A stretch of 64,000 nucleotides of DNA from Bacteriovoracaceae bacterium (GCA_947446575.1 CANFHC010000009.1:1-64000); one strand, 5' to 3'; positions 50,591-60,675 are shown, counted from the stretch's first letter. Numbers and translations: made by a program. Notes: a model not told the origin generated them from the sequence alone.

Positions 50591-51894
50591 AAATATTAAT
50601 TTTGGGTTCTGGCGGAAGAGAGCATGCGATTGCTTATAAACTAAGTCGATCTAGTTTGGTTTCTGATCTTATTGTGGCACCAGGAAATCCTGGAATGAAA
50701 GCGACATTGCCGGGACTTCGGACAAAAAATATTTCTGTCACGGATCTTGAAGGTCTCCTTGAATTTGCCCTATCAGAAAAGCCTGATCTCACTATCGTAG
50801 GACCTGAAGCGAGTTTATCAGTTGGAGTCGTGGATTTATTTCAGCAGAATAATTTATTAATTGTGGGGCCGACCAAAGCTGCAGGACAACTAGAAACGTC
50901 AAAAGCTTTTGCAAAAAAAATAATGTTCGCAGCAGGTGTTCCTACTGCAGACTATTCGGAATTTACTAACCAGCAAGCTGCCCTTGATTTTATAATTAAA
51001 AGTTCGCAAGAAAAAATGGTTGTAAAGTGTGATGGTTTAGCCGCTGGAAAGGGTGTCGTTGTTTGTCAGACGAAAGAAGAAGCTAAAAATGCAGTAAGTG
51101 CTTTAATGAGTGAAAAACTTTTAGGTGAAAATGTTGATCATCTTATAATTGAAGAATTTCTTGAAGGCACGGAAGTTTCGGCGTTTGCTCTTTGTGATGG
51201 AGAGCATTTCACGTTTCTAGGAACAGCTTGCGATCATAAAAGATTGCGCGATGGAAACCTTGGTCCAAATACTGGGGGAATGGGAGTCTTTGCACCAGCA
51301 AGATGCCTAGAAAACGGAGATCTGGAATGGATGGAGACTCATGTTTTTTCTCCCATGTTAAAAGCAATGAAAGAATTAGGTATGCCATTTTCAGGAATTT
51401 TATTTGCAGGGTTAATGAAAACTCACGATGGTTGGAAAGTTTTAGAATTTAATGTTCGTCTTGGAGATCCTGAAACTCAAGTGCTACTACCTTTAATTGA
51501 GGATGATTTAATTCCTTGGTTTAAAGCAAGTGCCATTGGTGAAATAAAAAAACATCAAGCAGAATGTGGACAAAAAAATCCAACACGCAAAAAAGAAAAT
51601 GGCGTGCATGTAGTGATGGCTGCCTCTGGATATCCTGGAACCGAAGGAGTGAGTGTTCGATTGGGGGATGAAATCTCATTTGATCCAACATTTGTCTTAT
51701 CTGATAGTGATTTTTTATTTTATGCTGGAGTAGATGCTGTTGAGAATATTTTTAAAACAAAAGGTGGACGAGTTTTAGGAATAACGAGTTTATCTGATTC
51801 GGCTGAGCTTGCTCGCGAGAGTGCGTATCATAAAATTTCACAAATTCATTTTTTTGGAGCTCAATTTAGAAAAGACATAGGAGCAAAAGCTTAG
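50587..51894 (+). CDS. purD: Phosphoribosylamine--glycine ligase
   Basis: PurD (GAR synthetase), 435 residues, an ATP-grasp enzyme adding glycine to phosphoribosylamine. Landmarks are ILGSGGREHAIAYKL at the N-terminus, VKCDGLAAGKGVVV, NLGPNTGGMGVF and LEFNVRLGDPETQVLLPL. Coupled to purC by ATGA and to purN by a 1-nt TAGTG overlap. Confidence 0.97.
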   Translation: MKILILGSGGREHAIAYKLSRSSLVSDLIVAPGNPGMKATLPGLRTKNISVTDLEGLLEFALSEKPDLTIVGPEASLSVGVVDLFQQNNLLIVGPTKAAGQLETSKAFAKKIMFAAGVPTADYSEFTNQQAALDFIIKSSQEKMVVKCDGLAAGKGVVVCQTKEEAKNAVSALMSEKLLGENVDHLIIEEFLEGTEVSAFALCDGEHFTFLGTACDHKRLRDGNLGPNTGGMGVFAPARCLENGDLEWMETHVFSPMLKAMKELGMPFSGILFAGLMKTHDGWKVLEFNVRLGDPETQVLLPLIEDDLIPWFKASAIGEIKKHQAECGQKNPTRKKENGVHVVMAASGYPGTEGVSVRLGDEISFDPTFVLSDSDFLFYAGVDAVENIFKTKGGRVLGITSLSDSAELARESAYHKISQIHFFGAQFRKDIGAKA

Positions 51895-52469
51895 TGAATA
51901 AAAAACGAATTGCTATTTTAGCTTCTGGGGCAGGCTCTAATGCGGAAGCCATTATGGCATGGGCACAATCATCAACGCTTGCTGAAGTTGTTTGTGTCGG
52001 AAGTAATGTGAAATCAGCTCTCGTTATAGAGCGAGCAAAATTTTTTGAAGTTCCAACAATCATCCATTTGAAAAAAAAGAATGAAAATAATCGAGATTAT
52101 GATCTTAGATTATGTGAGAAATTAAAAGCCTATTCCCCCGATTGGATAGTCTTAGCAGGATACATGAAACTCTTATCTCCAGAATTTTTGAAAAGATTTC
52201 AAGGGAGAGTCATTAATATTCATCCTTCATTGCTGCCGGCTTTTCCAGGACTTGATGGTTATGGAGATGCATATAAAGCGAATGTTGTTGAATCAGGTTG
52301 CACTATTCATTTTGTAGATGAAGGAATGGATACAGGCCCCATCATTGCTCAGCGAAAATTCTTACTCATTAAGGGAGAGAGCTTTGAGGACTTTAAAAAA
52401 CGCGGCCTTTTGATTGAAAATCAATTTTACCCAGAAGTATTAGAAAAATTGTTAAAGGATTATTTATGA
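51894..52469 (+). CDS. purN: Phosphoribosylglycinamide formyltransferase
   Basis: PurN, 191 residues, uses 10-formyltetrahydrofolate to formylate GAR. Visible motifs are AILASGAGSNAEAI at the N-terminus, AGYMKLLSPEFL, NIHPSLLPAFPG (active-site Asn-x-His) and CTIHFVDEGMDTGPIIAQ. The start is a GTG whose first base is the last base of the purD stop (TAGTG). It overlaps purL by 4 nt (52466-52469, ATGA). Confidence 0.96.
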   Translation: MNKKRIAILASGAGSNAEAIMAWAQSSTLAEVVCVGSNVKSALVIERAKFFEVPTIIHLKKKNENNRDYDLRLCEKLKAYSPDWIVLAGYMKLLSPEFLKRFQGRVINIHPSLLPAFPGLDGYGDAYKANVVESGCTIHFVDEGMDTGPIIAQRKFLLIKGESFEDFKKRGLLIENQFYPEVLEKLLKDYL

Positions 52470-55400
52470 GTCATGTTTATCGTATCGAAATTTTTCCCAA
52501 CTTAGATAATCTCTTTTTAAATACTCAGAACGAAGAGTCACTTAAAAATTGGTTTTTAAAATATATGGACGTGAAGATTACTGCTTTTTGGGAAGTTAAA
52601 ACGTTTTTAGTTGAAACGAATACTCCAATACCCCAAATTGCTGATCTGGCCGCTGAAGTTTTTACGGATACAGTGACTGAATGCTTGATGACTTCAATTG
52701 ATAAAAATCAAACTCGATTATTTCAATTTTTAAAAAGCAAAGGTTTCAATAAGCCTTCTTTGATAGATGTAGCTTTTAGACCAGGAGTAACTGATAACTC
52801 AGCTCATGCTGCCCTTGAAGCTTTAAAACTTCTTCCAGCACTTGCCAATATTGAATTAAAAGTTTCTTCAGGCGTTATGTACTTTGTTGAAGGAGAGAAT
52901 CTTAACTCCGATTTATTAGTTAAAATGGCCTATGAAAAATTAGCAAATTCATTACTGCACAAAGTGAGCATTGTTCCTGTCACAGCTCGCATGACTGATT
53001 TGCATTTTCCAAATGTAACAATTGAAGCGAATCCTTCGAAGACCATTGATTTAGATGTGGATTCGAAAATATTAATTAAAATGAATCAAGAAAACTGTTG
53101 GGCGTTAAGCTTAGCTGAAATTGAGCATATAAAAAAATATTTTATAGCACTAAAAAGAAATCCTACAGATGTGGAGATGGAAATCATCGCTCAAAGTTGG
53201 AGTGAGCATTGTAAACATAAGATTTTTTCTTCTGAGATTACTTACAGTGAATCAAAAAATATTCCTGCTGGAGTAAAGGCACTAGGAGACTTAAAAATTA
53301 ATGGAATTTTTAAATCTTATATCAGAGGGGCAACTCTAAAAATTCAAGAAGAAAGAAAAATTCCTTGGCTTATTTCTATATTCCACGACAACGCTGGAAT
53401 TGTTCGCTTCGACGACAATATTGATGTTTGTATCAAAGTAGAAACTCACAATTCTCCATCGGCCCTTGATCCATATGGTGGAGCTCTTACTGGAATTTTA
53501 GGAGTAAATCGCGATATCTTAGGCGTGGGACTAGGGGCAAAACCAATTGCTAATACGAACGTGTTTTGTTTGGCAGAAAATAATTATTTTGCTAACAACC
53601 AAATTTCGCTTCCTCTTCTTTTAAAAAATCCTGATCGCATTAAAGAAGGTGTGCACCAAGGTGTGCAAGATGGGGGAAATAAAAGTGGGATTCCTACTGT
53701 TAATGGAGCATTTGTTTTTGACCGCGATTACGTGGGAAAACCATTAGTTTACTGCGGAACAATTGGTGTTATGCCAAAGATTGAAAACAATCTTCCCACT
53801 TGCAATAAGGGACAGCGTCCAGGGGATTTGATCGTTATGGCCGGAGGGCGAATCGGTAAAGACGGAATCCATGGAGCGACATTTAGTTCGATGGAACTAG
53901 TTGATGGAGTTCCTTCTTCCGTAGTCCAAATTGGGGATCCCATTACTCAAAAAAGATTGGGAGATTTTTTAATCGAAGCAAGAACTTTGGGATTGTTTAA
54001 TAGTGTAACTGATAATGGCGCTGGAGGATTAAGTTCAAGCGTGGGGGAGATGGCCCAATTAACCGATGGGGCAATAGTTCATCTTGAAAAAGCACTAGTG
54101 AAATACCCAGGTCTTAGTCCCTTTGAATTAATGGTCAGTGAATCGCAAGAGCGAATGACTTTCTCAGTAGCAATTGAAAAAAGTTCTGCCTTTTTAGATT
54201 TAGCAAAAAGAAGAAGTGTGGAAGCTTCTATCATCGGAGAATTTACTGATAGTGGTGTGCTTGATATACGTTATGCAGGAATTCCTGTTGCCAATATCTC
54301 ATTATATTTTTTACATGAATCATTATTGCCTATGAAATTAGAAGCTCATTTTGATTTAGAAAAATCATCAAAGCACTGGGTAACTAAAAAAATAACGAAG
54401 CCCAAAATTCCTGTTCAGGATTGGGGGGCTATTCTTCTTACTATCTTAAGATCTCCAAACATAAGGAGTCACGAGCATCTCGTAAGAAGATATGATCATG
54501 AAGTAAAAGCAGCAACTATCGTGAAGCCGTACACCGGATCAAAAGAAATTGGATTTTCAGCTCCAAGTGATGCTGGAGTTATTTGGATGAAGCCTCATGG
54601 AGGTGGAGCAGACAATGCTCTTGCCATTTCTTGTGGAATTAATCCTAAAGTTTCTCGTTTCGATTCTTATCTCATGGCAGAGTACGCTGTTGATGAAGCC
54701 GTTCGAAATGCAGTGTGTGTTGGGGCCAACCCAGATGAAATGGTTTTAGTTGATAACTATTGCTGGCCGGATCCGATCCCTTCAGCGAAAAATCCAGATG
54801 CAGAATTGAAGCTTGCTCACTTGGTTCGCGCGTCAAAAGCTTTATACGATATAAGTCTAAGCTACGGCATGCCGTTTGTAAGCGGTAAAGACAGCATGAA
54901 AAATGATTTTATCGGTAAAACAAAAGAAGGTGAGACTGTTAAAATAAGTGTTCCTCCAACATTGCTTGTTACGGCAATGGGAAGAGTACCCTCACTTAAG
55001 TGCATAACTACTTCTGAAGTTAAAAATTCAGATAGTATAATGTATTTAATCGGTGAAGATCTAACTCAATACAAATGTGCTTTTGAGTTAGCTGAATTTT
55101 ATGAAGACTATGAAGTTACCTATCCATTTCCAAACCTAGATACTACAAAACAAATTGAACTTTATCGAAAAATGCATCAAGCATTTTGCCAAGAATTGAT
55201 TGAAAGTTCGCATGATATTTCAGATGGTGGATTATTATTAGCTGTTGCTGAAAAAATAATGGGAACTGTCTTTGGGGTGAATTTAGCATTGAGCGATATT
55301 CCTTTGGTTCAATTAAGAGAATTTTTCTTCAATGAAAGTGCTGGTCGATTTATTGTGACTGTTAATCCTAAAAATAAATTAAAATTTTTAGAAATACTGA

Positions 55401-55528
55401 AGGGATTTGCCGTTAGAGAATTAGGTGTCACTACATCTAGCGGAAATTTGCAGATGGGAGATACTCCGATTGCGACTGGAGCTGAGTGCTTGTCCAACTA
55501 TAAATACCTTGTGGAGGGACTTGTATGA
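52466..55528 (+). CDS. purL: FGAM synthase, large synthetase subunit (PurS and PurL regions fused)
   Basis: Phosphoribosylformylglycinamidine synthase, 1020 residues. The N-terminal about 180 residues resemble the PurS-like domain, followed by the two AIRS-like halves (SWSEHCKHKIF, ETHNSPSALDPYGGA, GGNKSGIPTVNGAF, DNGAGGLSSSVGEMA, SGKDSMKND, SSHDISDGGLL). There is no glutaminase domain; it is a separate gene, purQ, starting in a 4-nt overlap. The total length equals that of an E. coli-type fused PurL, so this is a split long form. It converts FGAR to FGAM. Confidence 0.95.
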   Translation: MSHVYRIEIFPNLDNLFLNTQNEESLKNWFLKYMDVKITAFWEVKTFLVETNTPIPQIADLAAEVFTDTVTECLMTSIDKNQTRLFQFLKSKGFNKPSLIDVAFRPGVTDNSAHAALEALKLLPALANIELKVSSGVMYFVEGENLNSDLLVKMAYEKLANSLLHKVSIVPVTARMTDLHFPNVTIEANPSKTIDLDVDSKILIKMNQENCWALSLAEIEHIKKYFIALKRNPTDVEMEIIAQSWSEHCKHKIFSSEITYSESKNIPAGVKALGDLKINGIFKSYIRGATLKIQEERKIPWLISIFHDNAGIVRFDDNIDVCIKVETHNSPSALDPYGGALTGILGVNRDILGVGLGAKPIANTNVFCLAENNYFANNQISLPLLLKNPDRIKEGVHQGVQDGGNKSGIPTVNGAFVFDRDYVGKPLVYCGTIGVMPKIENNLPTCNKGQRPGDLIVMAGGRIGKDGIHGATFSSMELVDGVPSSVVQIGDPITQKRLGDFLIEARTLGLFNSVTDNGAGGLSSSVGEMAQLTDGAIVHLEKALVKYPGLSPFELMVSESQERMTFSVAIEKSSAFLDLAKRRSVEASIIGEFTDSGVLDIRYAGIPVANISLYFLHESLLPMKLEAHFDLEKSSKHWVTKKITKPKIPVQDWGAILLTILRSPNIRSHEHLVRRYDHEVKAATIVKPYTGSKEIGFSAPSDAGVIWMKPHGGGADNALAISCGINPKVSRFDSYLMAEYAVDEAVRNAVCVGANPDEMVLVDNYCWPDPIPSAKNPDAELKLAHLVRASKALYDISLSYGMPFVSGKDSMKNDFIGKTKEGETVKISVPPTLLVTAMGRVPSLKCITTSEVKNSDSIMYLIGEDLTQYKCAFELAEFYEDYEVTYPFPNLDTTKQIELYRKMHQAFCQELIESSHDISDGGLLLAVAEKIMGTVFGVNLALSDIPLVQLREFFFNESAGRFIVTVNPKNKLKFLEILKGFAVRELGVTTSSGNLQMGDTPIATGAECLSNYKYLVEGLV

Positions 55529-56295
55529 AAAAATCAGAAATAAAAGTTATCGTCTTAACGGGGGACGGAATTAATTGTGAAACTGAAACTGCTGGAGCTT
55601 TTAGAGATGAAGGAGTCAGTGCGACTATAATGCATATTCAAGACCTCATTGATAATCCTAAAGTTTTAGAGACAGCTCATATCTTAGCATTGCCTGGGGG
55701 ATTTTCATTTGGTGATGAAATTGGTTCAGGGCAAATCTTAGCTTTGAAGTTGAAGTATTCACTAGGTGTTGAGCTGAAAAAATTTGTTGATGATAAAAAA
55801 TTAGTCATTGGTATTTGTAATGGCTTTCAGGCCCTGGTTCGCCTAGGTCTTTTGCCAAAACCTTTTGAAGCAAGAACCATGACATTAACTCATAATCGCC
55901 AAGGACATTTTATTGATCTCTGGGTGGAATTAAATGTTGGTGAATCTTGTTGTGTATGGACCAAAACTTTACAACAAAAGAGCATTTCTCTTCCGATCAG
56001 ACACGGAGAAGGAAAAATTGTTTTTGCTGGCAACAGCGCTAATCAAATGGCGATATATGAAACTATTTTGAGTGGAGGGCAAGTGGCCCTTACCTATAAC
56101 GAAGATGTAAATGGTTCATATCAAAAAATAGCTGGCGTTTGTGATCCAACTGGTCGCATTTTTGGTTTAATGCCTCATCCAGAAGCAGCAGTAAGTAATT
56201 GGCTAAATCCAGACGCTAAATCAAAAAATGGAAGTGCTGGAATAGGGGCAGAGTTTTTTAAAAACGGAATTAATTATTGTGAAGCACATTTTTAA
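55525..56295 (+). CDS. purQ: FGAM synthase, glutaminase subunit
   Basis: PurQ, 256 residues, class I glutamine amidotransferase that supplies ammonia to PurL. The nucleophile Cys is in IGICNGFQALVRLGLLP, and the catalytic His and Glu are in LMPHPEAAV. N-terminus VIVLTGDGINCETETAGAF is typical of the large form's glutaminase domain. Its start overlaps purL by 4 nt, so equal synthesis is likely. Confidence 0.96.
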   Translation: MKKSEIKVIVLTGDGINCETETAGAFRDEGVSATIMHIQDLIDNPKVLETAHILALPGGFSFGDEIGSGQILALKLKYSLGVELKKFVDDKKLVIGICNGFQALVRLGLLPKPFEARTMTLTHNRQGHFIDLWVELNVGESCCVWTKTLQQKSISLPIRHGEGKIVFAGNSANQMAIYETILSGGQVALTYNEDVNGSYQKIAGVCDPTGRIFGLMPHPEAAVSNWLNPDAKSKNGSAGIGAEFFKNGINYCEAHF

Positions 56296-56308
56296 ATACG
56301 AGGGGACT

Positions 56309-57913
56309 ATGAGACAAGAGGATCGTTTAATTAAACGTGCTTTAGTAAGTGTAACCGATAAAACAAACTTAGCAACTTTAGTGGAAACACTCAGAAGCTT
56401 TAATGTGGAAATTATTTCAACTGGCGGGACGAAAAAATTTATCGAAGACTTAGGTATTCCTGTTACTTCTATTGAAAAAGTAACCGGTAATCCTGAAGCT
56501 TTCGGTGGAAGAATGAAGTCTATTAGTTTTCCTGTAACGAGTGCTCTTTTGTACAGACGTCATCTTGAAACTGATCTAACTGAAGCCCGCGAACTCAATA
56601 TTGAAGCTATTGATTTAGTCGTCTGCAACCTTTATCCATTTGATAAATATGCTGGGACGAAGGCAGATGAAGACACTTTGATTGAAAATATTGATATCGG
56701 AGGTCCCTTGATGCTTCGTGCTTCTGCGAAAAATTATGAATCCGTAACAGTTTTATCGGATATCAGTGATTACGAAGCATTTCTCACAACCTTTAAAGCT
56801 TCTAGGGGAGCAACAAATTTTAAACTAAGGAGAGACTTAGCGATAAAAACTTTTACTCGTGTTGCTCAATACGATTGTTTAATCGCAGAAGAATTATCTG
56901 TGAGATTTTTAGAAGATCATAAGGCAGGAGACTTACCTTGGCTTTCGCTAAAACCTCTTGAGTCACTTCGATATGGAGAAAATCCTCATCAATGGGCAAA
57001 AGTTTTTAAATTTAAAAACACTAAATCGAATGCAAGTTTAGTAGATGCTGAAGTTTTACAAGGTAAAGAACTTTCTTATAATAATTGGATGGATTCAGAT
57101 GCTGCTTGGAGAGTCATGAGTGATGTGACAAATATCAATCCAGCTAAAAAAGTTGTCGCAATTATTAAACACGCTAATCCCTGTGGTTTAGCCGTTTCTG
57201 AGAATATTTTTTCTTCATTGGAAGAAGCTTGGAATGGAGATAGCGTAAGTAGTTTTGGTGGTATTATTGCTTTTTCTGAAATGGTTGATCTTGAATGTGC
57301 AAAATTTTTAAATGAACGATTTATCGAAGTTGTTATTGCTCCTGACTACAGTGCTGAGGCCCTTAAGCTATTTGGTAAAAAGAAAAATGTTCGAATACTA
57401 AAAGTTCCAGTAAGAGAAAAAAACGAATCAGAATTTATTGTCAAAAGTATTTCTGGTGGATTGTTGATGCAAAATGAAGATGAAATGAATGGGCAAAAAG
57501 AAGAAATCAAACTAGTGACAACAACAGCGATGAATAAAGATGCTATGGAGTTAGTTGATTTTGGTATTATTGCTTGCAAACATTTAAAGAGTAATGGAAT
57601 TGCACTCGTCTATAAAACTCCAGAAGGAAGATTGACTTTAGCAGGAGCGGGAATGGGGCAACCGAATCGTCTCGACTCACTTCGCTTGCTTGCTAAAACC
57701 AGAGCCGAACAAAAAGGATTGCCGTTAGATCAAATGGTTTTAATTTCAGATGCTTTTTTTCCCTTTGCTGATTCAGTAGAAGTTTGTAATGAAGTAGGGA
57801 TTCGCTCAATTGTTCAGCCAGGTGGAAGTATTCGCGATGATGAAGTCATTGAAGCGTGCAATCGATTTGGTATTGCAATGGTAACAACTGGAAAAAGACA
57901 CTTTAGACATTAG
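56309..57913 (+). CDS. purH: AICAR transformylase/IMP cyclohydrolase
   Basis: Bifunctional enzyme making IMP in the last two steps; 534 residues. The N-terminal cyclohydrolase domain has KRALVSVTDKTNL and STGGTKKFIEDLGI; in place of the common GRVKTLHPKVHGG stretch it has GGRMKSISFPVTSALL, a divergent version. The transformylase domain has IIKHANPCGLAV and the end QPGGSIRDDEVIEACN then TTGKRHFRH. The start is ATG 56309, with GAGGGG 5-6 nt upstream; a GTG at 56279 overlaps purQ. Confidence 0.93.
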   Translation: MRQEDRLIKRALVSVTDKTNLATLVETLRSFNVEIISTGGTKKFIEDLGIPVTSIEKVTGNPEAFGGRMKSISFPVTSALLYRRHLETDLTEARELNIEAIDLVVCNLYPFDKYAGTKADEDTLIENIDIGGPLMLRASAKNYESVTVLSDISDYEAFLTTFKASRGATNFKLRRDLAIKTFTRVAQYDCLIAEELSVRFLEDHKAGDLPWLSLKPLESLRYGENPHQWAKVFKFKNTKSNASLVDAEVLQGKELSYNNWMDSDAAWRVMSDVTNINPAKKVVAIIKHANPCGLAVSENIFSSLEEAWNGDSVSSFGGIIAFSEMVDLECAKFLNERFIEVVIAPDYSAEALKLFGKKKNVRILKVPVREKNESEFIVKSISGGLLMQNEDEMNGQKEEIKLVTTTAMNKDAMELVDFGIIACKHLKSNGIALVYKTPEGRLTLAGAGMGQPNRLDSLRLLAKTRAEQKGLPLDQMVLISDAFFPFADSVEVCNEVGIRSIVQPGGSIRDDEVIEACNRFGIAMVTTGKRHFRH

Positions 57914-57921
57914 GAATTTTT

Positions 57922-58911
57922 ATGGGAATTAGTTACAAAGATAGTGGCGTAGATATTGAAAAAGGTGATTTGTTTGTTGAGCGAATAACTAAAATGGTGC
58001 GTTCAACTTATGATAAACAAGTTGTCTCAGGTGTTGGTGGATTTTGTGCTCTTTATGCACTTGATCCAGATCGATATCTAGCATCTTCAACTGATGGAGT
58101 CGGAACAAAAATCAAGCTCGCTATTGAGTTGGGCCTACATGATACGATTGGAATTGATTTAGTTGCGATGTGTGTGAATGATTTAATTTGTTCAGGAGCA
58201 AGACCACTTTTTTTTCTCGATTACTTTGCTTCTAGTAAATTGGACTTAGAAGTTAGTGAATCAGTTTTAAAAGGAATTGTGGATGGATGTATTCAATCGA
58301 GCATGGCCCTTATTGGTGGGGAGACTGCTGAAATGCCAGGGATGTATCAAATTGGGGACTACGATCTTGCTGGATTTTCTGTTGGAGAAGTTAAAAAGAG
58401 TGAGCTTGTTGATGGACTTAGATTAAAAGATGGAGATACTCTAATTGCTCTTCCCAGTACTGGATTTCACTCCAACGGTTATTCTCTCGTTAGAAAAATT
58501 TTAGAATTAAAAAAATCAGACTTAGAATTAAAAAAAGCTTGTCTCACGCCGACCAAAATTTATGTCAAAACAATTTTAGCATTACTGCATTCACAAAAAG
58601 AATACATAAAAGGTATCGCCAATATTACAGGATCGGGATTTTTAAATATTCCAAGGATCAATGATAAATTTGATTATCATGTAAATGCGGTAGCTCCTCT
58701 GCCAGCTTTTATGCAAAATGTTTGCAAACTTAGCGGCCTAGACTCAGCGGAATTACATCGCACTTTTAATATGGGCGTTGGGATGGTGATAGCGACTGAT
58801 AATCCAGAGATCATCAGCCGCGAATTAGAAATGCTTGGTGAAAAGCCTTTTATTATAGGTAGTGTGAGTAGCGGTAGTGGAAAGATTTTTTTAGAAAAAT
58901 TTGAACTGTAG
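57922..58911 (+). CDS. purM: Phosphoribosylformylglycinamidine cyclo-ligase
   Basis: PurM (AIR synthetase), 329 residues, closes the imidazole ring. Visible: SYKDSGVDIEKGDLFVERI, the substrate loop STDGVGTKIKLAIE, ALIGGETAEMPGMY and FNMGVGMVIA. AGGA precedes the ATG. It is the last gene of the purF operon and converges on a small minus-strand gene 5 nt away. Confidence 0.97.
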   Translation: MGISYKDSGVDIEKGDLFVERITKMVRSTYDKQVVSGVGGFCALYALDPDRYLASSTDGVGTKIKLAIELGLHDTIGIDLVAMCVNDLICSGARPLFFLDYFASSKLDLEVSESVLKGIVDGCIQSSMALIGGETAEMPGMYQIGDYDLAGFSVGEVKKSELVDGLRLKDGDTLIALPSTGFHSNGYSLVRKILELKKSDLELKKACLTPTKIYVKTILALLHSQKEYIKGIANITGSGFLNIPRINDKFDYHVNAVAPLPAFMQNVCKLSGLDSAELHRTFNMGVGMVIATDNPEIISRELEMLGEKPFIIGSVSSGSGKIFLEKFEL

Positions 58912-58915
58912 TTAA

Positions 58916-59122
58916 TTATCTTCCCTGTGCGTTTCCGTTTCCGCCTTTTAACCTTGGTTGTGATGGGCCTGCGAAACAAGAGACTGACACGGAAAGAGTT
59001 AGAAAAATTAAAGAAATCAATCCCATGATTTTAACGTTGCTTACTTTTTTTTCTGTAAAAGATTTTGCAATTGATGACTTAGTAGTTCTTAGTGATTGAG
59101 CATTGTGAAATTGACCGTACAT
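58916..59122 (-). CDS. Small membrane protein of unknown function
   Basis: A 68-residue protein: a polar, basic N-terminus (about 1-30), one hydrophobic helix (about 31-50, VKIMGLISLIFLTLSVSVS) and a Gly/Asn-rich tail. I do not recognise it. AGGGG 6-7 nt before the ATG supports the start, and it is convergent with purM, so it is probably a single-gene transcript. The 510-nt stretch to its right (59123-59632) contains the decayed kinase remnant and otherwise nothing I can identify. Confidence 0.6.
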   Translation of the reverse strand: MYGQFHNAQSLRTTKSSIAKSFTEKKVSNVKIMGLISLIFLTLSVSVSCFAGPSQPRLKGGNGNAQGR

Positions 59123-59281
59123 TTTTTTCCCCTGAAAAATAGTTTTAGATTCGCTGAGGATCTCTAAAGCAAGGGGATGGCCAAGTCTTTAAGGCGCAAA
59201 ATATACATTATTTTAAGTACTAAGCAGCGATTGTTAAATATTTAAGAGTTAGCAGTGTTCTCAAATAGAAACAAACCGTGC

Positions 59282-59522
59282 TTATTTTTGATAGGACTTT
59301 GGGATATGAACCACAAAGCTGGTATTTATATTGGTTTGGTCTAGCCACAATCTTCCATTATGTTTTTTTAATTATTCCAGATGAAATGGATAGACCAAAA
59401 CGTGTTCCCTGATCAACTGGATTTTTTGTAAAAAAGGGTTCATTTAAAACTTGCTGATCAAGTTTTTTTGCCTGAACAGATAATCGAGTAATTCTTTTTA
59501 AAAATCCCCAGTACAATAAACC
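59282..59522 (-). pseudogene. Decayed sensor histidine kinase fragment
   Basis: Minus-strand translation gives a membrane-end-like start (LLYWGFLKRITRLSVQAKK), then jumps directly to the C-terminal kinase boxes: NEPFFTKNPVDQGTRFGL and SISSGIIKK, then a frameshift at an A run, after which the other frame continues HNGRLWLDQTNINTSFVVHI and PKS to a stop. The pattern matches the F/G2 and final strand of intact kinases in this window (for example EPFFTTKQVGKGTGIGLSIS at 30.2 kb). HisKA and most of the HATPase are deleted. Clearly non-functional. Confidence 0.75.
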
Positions 59523-59632
59523 CAAAGCGCGCTACTTAGTTTAATATCTGGAGCTAGTTGCACTAGCTAAATTTAAACATGCCACTCACAAGATTAAAAA
59601 AATCATTTCGTTGATAACACTATTTTTTTAAA

Positions 59633-60673
59633 TTAAACATCTTGTCTTCGAACTGACCAAATAAATCCATCAAACCAAAAATGTAGTAGAGATGTTAGAA
59701 GCCAAAAAGCAGCGAGATATTCTATATGTGCAGTCATTTGGCGTAGACCCGCGATCACAAACATAAAGGGGACGATGACTAAAAAATAAATGAGATTAAC
59801 ACCACTATTATTTTTTTGTTTTAAACCAGTAAGGGATGATAGGCTTGGTCTCTCTGTTATAAAAACAATAAAAACATATTGAAGTGCATGGTAAATATTT
59901 CCAAAAAAGATTCCATCGGCCACTGTAAAAAAACTAGCTGTTAAAACTGTAGCAGTTCCCGTCACAGCAAATAGTGCAAATTTTGCTTTCGAGTATTCGT
60001 ATCCCTGATCGATTAATTTTTTATATGAATAAATGTAAAATATTAAATATCCAGCAGCAAAAAGATATAGTGGCATGCGGGCAAATTCTAGTATCCAGCC
60101 AAAACGATTAACCATGCCTTCTGAGAGCTCTAAGTATTTTATTAATCCTTCATTGCGTTGAGAGTTGGGCAAATAAGTTAAGAGAATGAGATGAGGAAGT
60201 AGTCCCACCACAAAACATAACCCCATATCTAATTTTCGACCTGGCAAGGGACTATTTCCAACTCTGCCATCATAAATTCGTCCAAACCCAAAAGTTTGCA
60301 TTAGTGAGTGCCACTCATCCCAATAGAGTCCTAAAACACTGAGGGCGGCAAAAAAGAGAGGTGAAATCCACATGGATAATAAAATAATTAAGGGAATAAG
60401 TGTAAAGCGATATTTAAAACGCGAAAAGATTTCTTTATTCAAATGGCTACGAGTAAACACCAAAAGAACATGCATATGTGTTAGTAGTGTAGCTCCAATT
60501 GAAAACCAGTAGGGAGTGTCGTTACCATAAAGAAATGCACCGTTTTTTAATCGTGGTTCGCAAAAAAGAACAACGGCTAAAAGCGCGAGTAGAGGGCAAC
60601 AAATAATAAAAAGTAGATCTGTTAATTTACTATTTAAGTACCATGTCTTTTTTTTTGCTATTTCAGTACTCAT
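59633..60673 (-). CDS. Polytopic membrane protein with conserved-looking His residues
   Basis: A 346-residue integral membrane protein with about eight hydrophobic helices. Histidines sit at helix ends in patterns such as THMHVLLVFTRSH, WDEWHSLMQTFGFGR, GNIYHALQYV and LLHFWFDGFIW, which recall membrane-embedded di-metal or haem enzymes (desaturase- or Brp-like) but no known family is certain. It starts 2 nt before the end of the space after purB, so it is co-translated with purB; a functional link to purines is not apparent. It ends with a basic RRQDV tail. Confidence 0.6.
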   Translation of the reverse strand: MSTEIAKKKTWYLNSKLTDLLFIICCPLLALLAVVLFCEPRLKNGAFLYGNDTPYWFSIGATLLTHMHVLLVFTRSHLNKEIFSRFKYRFTLIPLIILLSMWISPLFFAALSVLGLYWDEWHSLMQTFGFGRIYDGRVGNSPLPGRKLDMGLCFVVGLLPHLILLTYLPNSQRNEGLIKYLELSEGMVNRFGWILEFARMPLYLFAAGYLIFYIYSYKKLIDQGYEYSKAKFALFAVTGTATVLTASFFTVADGIFFGNIYHALQYVFIVFITERPSLSSLTGLKQKNNSGVNLIYFLVIVPFMFVIAGLRQMTAHIEYLAAFWLLTSLLHFWFDGFIWSVRRQDV

Positions 60674-60675
60674 GC

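Noticed and set aside
58677-58979. 100-codon minus-strand frame overlapping purM
   Set aside because: It is mostly antisense to purM and overlaps the better-supported 68-codon gene.
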